Positions 1 to 4,603 of a stretch of 5,316 nt of DNA are shown piece after piece. The DNA is from an uncultured Collinsella sp. (GTDB lineage: Bacteria; Actinomycetota; Coriobacteriia; Coriobacteriales; Coriobacteriaceae), in NCBI GenBank assembly GCA_900549215.1, contig URNJ01000121.1:1-5316 (forward strand), in the 5' to 3' direction. Position 1 is the stretch's first letter; each line of letters begins with the position of its first letter. Both the position numbers and the translations under genes were made by a program. Below the pieces are notes generated by a model, which saw nothing but the letters and a program-made list of their open reading frames with translations, was not told the origin of the DNA and ran no database searches.

Positions 1-415
1 CGCGGGAGAGGTCCTTGACCTTTGTCTTGGGATCGAGGCCAAATCGGTCGATGAATCCGGCGAACGTTTTGCGGTCCCACGTGGGGTACGCCTGGCCTAC
101 GAGTGCCTCGATTTGGCCCACCTTGAGCGTTGAAGGGAAGGGGCATGTGTCCAGGACGAGACCGACGCGGGAGCGCAGGCAGCGCTGTGTCTCATCGGGC
201 GCGTCGGTGCCACAGCGCTGCCCAAACAGGCGCACCTCGCCGGCATCGAGCTTGATAAGCCCGAGCGCGGCGCGAATGGTCGTTGTCTTGCCGGCACCGT
301 TAGCGCCCACAAAGCCAACAATCTGGCCGGGCTCCACGGCGAGCGTGACATCACGCAGCGAAAAACGTTCGCTCACGCGGCGTGAGACACCTTTGAGTTC
401 TAACAAGTTTTGCAT
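1..415 (-). CDS. ABC transporter ATP-binding protein, YtrB-like (partial, 3' end outside window)
   Basis: This is the nucleotide-binding subunit of an ABC transporter, which would hydrolyse ATP on the cytoplasmic face and drive a separate permease. Only the first 138 codons are present; the frame runs open through base 1. Seen: the Walker A motif GANGAGKT at residues 37-44, an AYPTWD stretch at 109-114, and the beginning of the signature loop, LSR plus the first base of a Gly codon, at the window edge. The position where a Q-loop Gln is expected (VLDT, residues 87-90) carries Asp, a substitution I associate with the YtrB/BcrA-like group. The ATG at 415-413 follows AGAAAGG with 7 nt spacing. 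The gene starts 23 nt after the GntR stop, so the two are almost certainly one operon. In known cases YtrA-type regulators control an adjacent ABC exporter linked to cell-envelope stress or peptide antibiotics. The substrate here is unknown, and the permease should lie to the left. Confidence 0.9.
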   Translation of the reverse strand, partial: MQNLLELKGVSRRVSERFSLRDVTLAVEPGQIVGFVGANGAGKTTTIRAALGLIKLDAGEVRLFGQRCGTDAPDETQRCLRSRVGLVLDTCPFPSTLKVGQIEALVGQAYPTWDRKTFAGFIDRFGLDPKTKVKDLSR

Positions 416-438
416 GGTATAGCCTTTCTTGCAGATGG

Positions 439-819
439 CTACTGCATGGTTTCGGGAGCTACCAGGTCAAGCATTTCGTGCAGCTTGCCGCGTGTGACGC
501 CCAGGGTTTCGGCTTGGCTCGCCGCTTTTGCAAGTAGCTCTTCGATATGGCAGAGCTGGCTTTCGCGTAAGAGTTCTTGGTTGCCCTCGGCGACAAAGCA
601 CCCCTTGCCCTGCACGGTGCAGATAAACCCGAGCTGCTCCAAGTCGGCGTAGGCGCGCTTGGTGGTGATAACGCTCACACTCAGGTCGCTGGCAAGCGCA
701 CGGATACTGGGGAGTTTGGCTCCCGCAGCGAGTGCGCCCGATAGGATCTGAGCTTTGACTTGCGAGGCTATCTGCTCGTAGATGGGCTTATCGCTCGAAT
801 TGGATAGGATGATGTCCAC
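439..819 (-). CDS. GntR-family transcriptional regulator, YtrA subfamily
   Basis: This encodes a 126-residue DNA-binding protein, the usual size for the short YtrA branch of GntR regulators. Residues about 10-78 form the winged helix-turn-helix: PIYEQIASQVKAQI, then LPSIRALASDLSVSVIT as the recognition region, then GFICTVQGKGCFVA as the wing. The rest (about 80-126) is a short helical tail, too small for the FadR- or UTRA-type effector domains, as expected for YtrA. The start is GTG at 819-817, preceded by AAGGAG (825-830) with 5 nt spacing; the M of a simple translation is therefore a GTG codon. It is the first gene of the operon with the ABC ATPase. By analogy with YtrA it probably represses its own operon through palindromes in the AT-rich promoter just upstream (842-897). 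The inducer cannot be read from the sequence. Confidence 0.93.
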   Translation of the reverse strand: MDIILSNSSDKPIYEQIASQVKAQILSGALAAGAKLPSIRALASDLSVSVITTKRAYADLEQLGFICTVQGKGCFVAEGNQELLRESQLCHIEELLAKAASQAETLGVTRGKLHEMLDLVAPETMQ

Positions 820-841
820 AGCGGCTCCTTAGCTGTTGGGC

Positions 842-890
842 TACACGTGTATATAACCGGTAAGCACAGTATATATACACTATGCACAGT
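842..890. promoter_or_regulatory. Candidate GntR operator palindromes and direct repeat
   Basis: Two perfect 10-bp palindromes lie here: TACACGTGTA (842-851) and GTATATATAC (869-878). The second covers the -10 of the predicted promoter. A direct repeat GCACAGT occurs at 864-870 and 884-890, 20 bp apart (about two helical turns). YtrA-type regulators bind AT-rich palindromes in their own promoters, so binding by the GntR protein encoded at 439-819 is likely. Which element is the real operator is not resolved. Confidence 0.45.
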
Positions 891-897
891 TATGCAA
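868..897 (-). promoter_or_regulatory. Probable sigma-70-type promoter of the gntR-ABC operon
   Basis: On the minus strand, a -35 TTGCAT (897-892) and a -10 TATACT (873-868) are separated by 18 nt. This would start transcription near 861, about 40 nt before the GTG of the GntR gene. It is a clear AT-rich island in GC-rich surroundings. The assignment rests on consensus matching only. Confidence 0.6.
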
Positions 898-930
898 GAG
901 GTAAGTAGGGATTGTCCGCCCGTTCATTCA

Positions 931-985
931 TCTCAATCTGTAACATCTGGAACCGATTTGGACGGCTACCTGTTACAGATCGAGA
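931..985. repeat. Inverted-repeat unit 1 of the array
   Basis: The left arm is 931-945 and the right arm 971-985. One outer pair (A930-T986) extends the stem. The right inner flank is CTACC, unlike the CTAGA of units 2-4. Confidence 0.9.
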
Positions 986-1009
986 TTTTACTGGCGGGCC
1001 CCACCTGGT

Positions 1010-1068
1010 TGTCTCAATCTGTAACAACTGGAGAAGATTTTGGCTGCTAGATGTTACAGATCGAGACA
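1010..1068. repeat. Inverted-repeat unit 2 of the array
   Basis: The core arms are 1012-1026 and 1052-1066. Two outer pairs (G1011-C1067, T1010-A1068) extend the stem. CTAGA (1047-1051) precedes the right arm. Confidence 0.9.
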
Positions 1069-1090
1069 TTGGCCACCCGTCTATCCTTAT

Positions 1091-1147
1091 ATCTCAATCT
1101 GTAACAGATGGACCCGTTTTGAGTGGCTAGATGTTACAGATCGAGAT
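1091..1147. repeat. Inverted-repeat unit 3 of the array
   Basis: The core arms are 1092-1106 and 1132-1146, with one outer pair (A1091-T1147). The centre resembles that of unit 1: 16 of 21 positions match from TGGA to GGCTA. Confidence 0.9.
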
Positions 1148-1166
1148 CTTTCTGGGACGCCCACCT

Positions 1167-1231
1167 GTTTGTCTAAATCTGTAACAGGTAGAGGTTCAAA
1201 AACCGTCTAGATGTTACAGATCGAGACAAAC
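1167..1231. repeat. Inverted-repeat unit 4 of the array
   Basis: The core arms are 1172-1186 (TCTAAATCTGTAACA, one base off the others) and 1212-1226. Five further outer pairs (1167-1171 with 1227-1231, GTTTG/CAAAC) make this the longest stem, 20 positions. The centre contains a small GGTT/AACC inverted repeat. Confidence 0.9.
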
Positions 1232-1370
1232 TGCTGCGGAGTGCCGCCATCGATTGCTACTCAGGCCCCAACTGATGAATTTGTCCTGATAGGCACCCTA
1301 GAGCGAGATTTCGCGGCTACAATAGTGCGGTTACAACGACGTAATGCACTCAATGCAAGAAAGGATCCGC
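1232..1370 (+). promoter_or_regulatory. Upstream region of prfC; weak -10 candidate
   Basis: This stretch separates the array from prfC. TACAAT at 1318-1323 is a reasonable -10 and would start transcription near 1330, but no good -35 sits 16-18 nt upstream of it (ACCCTA at 17 nt). A small GCGG/CCGC hairpin lies at 1236-1247. The ribosome-binding site AGAAAGGA (1358-1365) sits 5 nt before the ATG at 1371 and decides that start. Nothing else is recognisable. Confidence 0.35.
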
Positions 1371-2984
1371 ATGGCAAGCCTGTCGGATGAAATCTCGTCG
1401 CGCCGCACATTCGCGATCATCAGCCACCCGGACGCCGGTAAGACCACACTTACCGAGAAGCTGCTGCTCTATACCGGCAGTATCCAGACCGCCGGTTCGG
1501 TCAAGGGCAAGAGCTCGGCCAAGCACGCCGTCTCGGACTGGATGGACATCGAGAAGGAGCGCGGCATCTCCGTTACCTCCTCGGTGCTGCAGTTCACCTA
1601 TAACGGCGCCTGTGTCAACATTCTCGATACCCCCGGCCACCAGGACTTCTCGGAGGATACCTACCGTACCCTTATGGCCGCCGACGCCGCAGTCATGGTC
1701 ATCGACGGCGCCAAGGGCGTTGAGGCCCAGACCAAAAAGCTCTTTAAGGTCTGTACACTGCGCCACATTCCCATCTTTACCTTTGTGAACAAGCTCGACC
1801 ACGAGGCTCGCGATCCGTTTGAGCTCATGGAAGAGATCGAGAACGTCCTGGGCATCAATACGTATCCTATGAACTGGCCGATCGGCAGCGGTCGCAACTT
1901 CCGCGGCGTGTTCGACCGTCAGACCCGTCGCGTTATCGCCTTTGAGGGCGACGGCCACGCCAACGCCACCAAGAAGGTCGCCGAGGTCGAGGCTGAGCTG
2001 GGCGATCCTTCCATGGACGAGCTCATCGGCGAGGAAAACCATAAGAACCTGATGGACGATATCGAGCTGCTCGATGGCGCTGGCGACGAGCTCGACTTGG
2101 ATGCCGTGGCCTGCGGCAAGCTGAGCCCGGCGTTCTTTGGCTCGGCGCTCACCAACTTTGGCGTGGAGCCCTTCCTCAAGGAGTTCCTGCGTCTGGCCCC
2201 GACGCCGCGCGCCTATACCGATACGCTCACCAGCGAACCGGTCGATCCCTGCCGCGACGACTTTAGCGGCTTTGTGTTTAAGATCCAGGCCAATATGGAC
2301 AAGAACCACCGCGACCGCATCGCCTTTGTGCGCATTTGCTCGGGTAAGTTCGAGCGTGGCATGGACGCCTTCCACGTGCAGGGCAACCGCAAGCTTAAGC
2401 TCGCTACGGGCACGTCGATGATGGCCGATGACCGCGCCATCGTGGACGAGGCATACGCGGGTGATATCGTGGGCCTGTTCGATCCGGGTATCTTTAGCAT
2501 CGGCGACACCGTGTGCTCCGGCAAGCGCCACGTGCAGTATCCGCAGATCCCGACGTTCGCCCCCGAGATGTTCGCTCGCATTACGCAGGTCGACACGCTC
2601 AAGCGCAAGCAGTTCGTCAAGGGTATGGAGGAGCTTGCCCAGGAGGGCGCCATCCAGATCTTCCGCGAACTGGGTGCCGGCATGGAGAGCGTCATTGTGG
2701 GCGTGGTCGGCGTGCTGCAGTTTGAGGTGCTCGAGCGCCGTCTCAAGGCCGAGTACCGTGTTGAGGTTCGTCGCCAGCCACTGCCCTATACGGACATCCG
2801 CTGGATCCAGAATGACCCCGACACCATCGATATCCCGGGCCTTTCGCTCACGCGCGACACGCTGCGCGTCGAGGACATGCGCGGCGGTAAGCTGCTGCTG
2901 TTCACGAGCCCGTGGAACGTGGATTGGGCAACCGACCACAACCCCGACCTTATCCTGTCGGAGTTTGGCAACGTAGCCTTTTAA
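1371..2984 (+). CDS. prfC: Peptide chain release factor 3 (RF3)
   Basis: This is the translational GTPase that recycles RF1/RF2 from the ribosome after peptide release. At 537 residues it is close to the E. coli protein (529). The GTPase motifs are all present: G1 HPDAGKTT (19-26), the G2 region around GISVTSS (65-71), G3 DTPGH (86-90), G4 NKLD (140-143) and a G5-type GSAL (257-260). The segment FVFKIQANM (301-309) opens the second domain, and VGVLQFEV lies in the third domain. The segment QTAGSVKGKSS with DWMDIEKERGIS distinguishes RF3 from EF-G and BipA. ATGs at 1344 and 1353 are in frame, but the ATG at 1371 has AGAAAGGA 5 nt upstream and gives the normal RF3 N-terminus, so I choose it. 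It appears to be a single-gene unit, bounded by the array upstream and a terminator downstream. No sign of truncation or frameshift. Confidence 0.97.
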   Translation: MASLSDEISSRRTFAIISHPDAGKTTLTEKLLLYTGSIQTAGSVKGKSSAKHAVSDWMDIEKERGISVTSSVLQFTYNGACVNILDTPGHQDFSEDTYRTLMAADAAVMVIDGAKGVEAQTKKLFKVCTLRHIPIFTFVNKLDHEARDPFELMEEIENVLGINTYPMNWPIGSGRNFRGVFDRQTRRVIAFEGDGHANATKKVAEVEAELGDPSMDELIGEENHKNLMDDIELLDGAGDELDLDAVACGKLSPAFFGSALTNFGVEPFLKEFLRLAPTPRAYTDTLTSEPVDPCRDDFSGFVFKIQANMDKNHRDRIAFVRICSGKFERGMDAFHVQGNRKLKLATGTSMMADDRAIVDEAYAGDIVGLFDPGIFSIGDTVCSGKRHVQYPQIPTFAPEMFARITQVDTLKRKQFVKGMEELAQEGAIQIFRELGAGMESVIVGVVGVLQFEVLERRLKAEYRVEVRRQPLPYTDIRWIQNDPDTIDIPGLSLTRDTLRVEDMRGGKLLLFTSPWNVDWATDHNPDLILSEFGNVAF

Positions 2985-2993
2985 CGCACCAGT

Positions 2994-3028
2994 GCGGCAG
3001 CCTTGCGGGGCTGCCGCGCCGTTTGCTT
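2994..3028 (+). terminator. Intrinsic terminator after prfC
   Basis: A perfect 9-bp stem, GCGGCAGCC (2994-3002) with GGCTGCCGC (3009-3017), encloses a 6-nt loop and begins 9 nt after the prfC stop. The following tract (GTTTGCTT, 3021-3028) is only moderately T-rich, so termination may be incomplete. Confidence 0.7.
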
Positions 3029-3055
3029 GCCTGATGCCGTGTGAGCGGCTATCAT
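3027..3055 (+). promoter_or_regulatory. Probable promoter of the VUT-SDR operon
   Basis: A -35 TTGCCT (3027-3032) and a -10 TATCAT (3050-3055) are separated by 17 nt. Transcription would start near 3062, leaving a leader of about 79 nt before the ATG at 3141. Based on consensus matching only. Confidence 0.55.
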
Positions 3056-3084
3056 ACCCACCGTCGTCTCAAGACCGGGGCGTC

Positions 3085-3134
3085 CGAGCAGTTCGGGTCC
3101 GATATCCTGCTCGTTAAACCTAAAACCAAAGGAG
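3085..3134 (+). promoter_or_regulatory. Leader hairpin with possible pseudoknot before the VUT gene
   Basis: A perfect 7-bp stem CGAGCAG (3085-3091) / CTGCTCG (3107-3113) encloses a 15-nt loop. An A-rich tail follows (TTAAACCTAAAACC, 3114-3127) and runs straight into the Shine-Dalgarno AAAGGAG (3128-3134). The loop segment GGGT (3095-3098) can pair with ACCT (3118-3121) through one G-U pair, or GGT (3096-3098) with ACC (3125-3127), forming an H-type pseudoknot next to the ribosome-binding site. Some queuosine-precursor transporter genes carry preQ1 riboswitches with this general plan (small hairpin, A-rich tail, pseudoknot), but the sequence does not match the canonical preQ1-I core as I know it. 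Treat it as a candidate leader structure only. Confidence 0.3.
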
Positions 3135-3140
3135 TACATA

Positions 3141-3863
3141 ATGATCAAGAAGGTCATGGAGGACTACAAGGTCCTGTTGCGGAGCATTCCCGCGGCAACG
3201 GTTTCGCTGTTTTTCGTGAGCGTCATCATGATGAACCTGCTGGCCAACAAAGAGCTTATCAGCCTGCCGTATCTGGCACTCGACTGCGGCTTTGTGGTGA
3301 GCTGGGTTTCGTTTTTGTGCCAGGACATGATCTGCAAGCGCTTTGGCGCCAAGGCATCCATCAAAATCTCTATCCTCGCACTGGCGGTCAACCTTGCCGT
3401 GAGCCTGTGCTTTTGGGCATGCTCGCTCACGCCCGGCATGTGGGGTGCCTACTACGACACGGGCATGATCGAGGTCAACAACGCCCTTAACGCCACCATC
3501 GGCGGCACCTGGTACGTGGTGCTGGGCTCTTCGCTGGCAATGCTCGTTTCTGCCGTGGTTAACTCCACGCTCAACCAGTCGCTCGGCCGTATGCTCAAAA
3601 AGAATAACTTTGCGAGCTTTGCCTTCCGCTCCTATGTGTCCACGGGTGTTGGCCAGTTTATCGACAACCTGGTCTTTGCCATTGTGGTGAGCCACACGTT
3701 CTTTGGCTGGACCTGGGTGCAGGTCCTTATGTGCTCGTTGACGGGTGCCGTCGCCGAGCTACTGTGCGAGGTCTTCCTGAGCCCCGTGGGCTACAAGGTC
3801 GTGCGCGGCTGGGAGCGCGAGAATGTGGGCTCCGAGTACCTCGAGCGCCACGCAACCGCCTAA
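3141..3863 (+). CDS. VUT/YhhQ-family membrane protein, putative queuosine precursor transporter
   Basis: This encodes a 240-residue integral membrane protein with about six hydrophobic segments, near residues 16-34, 44-62, 74-97, 122-145, 172-190 and 193-214. It resembles the VUT family (YhhQ, COG1738): DMICKRFGAKAS (62-73) matches the conserved loop between the second and third helices, and GQFIDNLVF (171-179) matches the conserved motif with an intramembrane Asp. Acidic residues at 48, 206 and 210 also lie in helices. YhhQ imports queuosine precursors (preQ0/preQ1) for tRNA modification; this role is inferred here from family membership, and some VUT proteins are uncharacterised. The ATG at 3141 has AAAGGAG 6 nt upstream. 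The stop overlaps the Shine-Dalgarno of the next gene, so the two are co-translated in one operon. A precise substrate cannot be assigned. Confidence 0.85.
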   Translation: MIKKVMEDYKVLLRSIPAATVSLFFVSVIMMNLLANKELISLPYLALDCGFVVSWVSFLCQDMICKRFGAKASIKISILALAVNLAVSLCFWACSLTPGMWGAYYDTGMIEVNNALNATIGGTWYVVLGSSLAMLVSAVVNSTLNQSLGRMLKKNNFASFAFRSYVSTGVGQFIDNLVFAIVVSHTFFGWTWVQVLMCSLTGAVAELLCEVFLSPVGYKVVRGWERENVGSEYLERHATA

Positions 3864-3872
3864 GGAGCAAGT

Positions 3873-4553
3873 ATGCGGGTTTTGATCACGGGCGCTTCGG
3901 GCGGTATCGGAGCCGCGTGCGTGCAGCGTTTTTTGGACGAGGGCCACGAGGTCGTGGGCTTTGATCTGCTGTCGGCGGCGATCGAACACGAGCGCTACCG
4001 CCATCTGATCGTTGATGTCCGCGAGCCGGGCTCGTTTCCAGGCGACCTTGAACCCCAGGTAATCGTGAACGTTGCCGGTGCGCAGGGTTCGGCCGACGAC
4101 ATCGCTACCAACTTGTGCGGCACCATCAACGTGACCGAGCGCTACGCCTTTGTGGGGGAGGGGCTTGCCGCCAAGCCGGCGCCGGCTATTAGATCCGTGG
4201 TCAATGTGGGGTCGGCGAGCGGGCATACGGGATCGGAGTTTCCCGCCTATGCCGCCAGCAAGGGCGGCGTTATCGCCTACACCAAGAACCTTGCAAACCG
4301 CCTGGCACCGCAGGCCATCGCCAACAGTGTGGACCCGGGCGGCGTTATCACGCCGCTCAACCGTTGCGTGATGGAAGACGAGTGTCTGTGGAACCAGATT
4401 ATGGAGCTCACGCCGCTTAAACGCTGGGCCACCGCCCAAGAGATCGCCGAGTGGATCTACTTTGTGGGCGTGACCAACCGGTTTATGACCGGGCAGAGCC
4501 TGCTGATCGATGGCGGCGAGGCTGGCCGCACGCAATTTATTTGGCCCGAATAG
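3873..4553 (+). CDS. Short-chain dehydrogenase/reductase (SDR), NAD-type
   Basis: This is a 226-residue cytosolic oxidoreductase of the classical SDR fold. Seen: the cofactor motif TGASGGIG (6-13), an Asp ending beta-2 (VVGFD, D31) that favours NAD(H) over NADP(H), NVAG (66-69), and a catalytic tetrad of N80, S114 (NVGSASG), Y126 and K130 (YAASK). DPGGVITP (154-161) is the usual post-catalytic loop, and MTGQSLLIDGG (205-215) the conserved C-terminal end. The segment between NVAG and N80 is short, so the protein is smaller than the usual ~250 residues. This layout recalls the 3-alpha-hydroxysteroid dehydrogenase/carbonyl reductase branch, but the substrate is unknown. The ATG at 3873 has AAGGAG (3862-3867) 5 nt upstream, overlapping the TAA of the VUT gene; only 9 nt separate the genes, so translational coupling is likely. 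A functional link between the two products is not established. Confidence 0.93.
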   Translation: MRVLITGASGGIGAACVQRFLDEGHEVVGFDLLSAAIEHERYRHLIVDVREPGSFPGDLEPQVIVNVAGAQGSADDIATNLCGTINVTERYAFVGEGLAAKPAPAIRSVVNVGSASGHTGSEFPAYAASKGGVIAYTKNLANRLAPQAIANSVDPGGVITPLNRCVMEDECLWNQIMELTPLKRWATAQEIAEWIYFVGVTNRFMTGQSLLIDGGEAGRTQFIWPE

Positions 4554-4554
4554 G

Positions 4555-4590
4555 AAACGCGCCCGATGGGAAGCCGTCGGGCGCGTTTTT
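4555..4590 (+). terminator. Strong intrinsic terminator after the SDR gene
   Basis: A perfect 12-bp stem AAACGCGCCCGA (4555-4566) / TCGGGCGCGTTT (4577-4588) continues inward by three more pairs, one of them G-U, to a GAAG loop. It ends in five T (4586-4590). It lies in the 50-nt gap between the convergent SDR and ung genes. In the minus direction the stem is followed only by TTTCC, so it would work less well for ung. Confidence 0.9.
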
Positions 4591-4603
4591 GATGTATCGA
4601 TTT

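Larger units (their letters stand above)
930..1231. repeat. Array of four 55-bp inverted repeats (eight alternating 15-bp elements)
   Basis: The core TCTC[A/G]ATCTGTAACA occurs eight times in strictly alternating orientation. Element starts are 931, 971, 1012, 1052, 1092, 1132, 1172 and 1212, giving steps of 40, 41, 40, 40, 40, 40 and 40 bp. Left/right pairs form four inverted repeats (931-985, 1012-1066, 1092-1146, 1172-1226), each with 15-nt arms and a 25-nt centre, separated by 26, 25 and 25 nt. The only arm variation is one C-to-A change in the left arm of unit 4, plus the constant A-versus-G difference between left and right arms. The centres and spacers vary much more. The inner flank is also partly conserved: NNT[A/G]G follows the core in all eight copies. 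No convincing ORF uses this segment. Function unknown. Possible roles are multiple protein-binding sites, a hairpin-rich non-coding RNA, or a tandemly amplified palindromic element. Confidence 0.93.

Noticed and set aside
847..1130. Two short plus-strand open frames through the promoter and array
   Set aside because: Their peptides are just translated repeats (recurring SICN/QSVT runs), they change frame between units, and they lack ribosome-binding sites.
931..1226. CRISPR array
   Set aside because: The elements are only 15-20 bp, alternate in orientation, the spacers are related to each other, and no cas gene is present in the window.
931..1226. Integron attC sites
   Set aside because: There are no cassette ORFs between the hairpins, and the core lacks the GTTRRRY / RYYYAAC box pattern.
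931..1226. Tandem intrinsic terminators
   Set aside because: The stems are AT-rich with 25-nt centres and are not followed by consistent T-tracts on either strand.
1350..2939. Long open frame (529 codons) on the minus strand opposite prfC
   Set aside because: It is a mirror frame of the GC-rich prfC codons. Its composition is low-complexity (His, Val, Ala, Leu rich), it shows no recognisable motif, and RF3 on the other strand is certain.
3041..3490. Open frame starting GTG at 3041 and overlapping the VUT leader
   Set aside because: It overlaps the predicted promoter -10 and the VUT gene in another frame, has no ribosome-binding site, and its peptide has no family resemblance.
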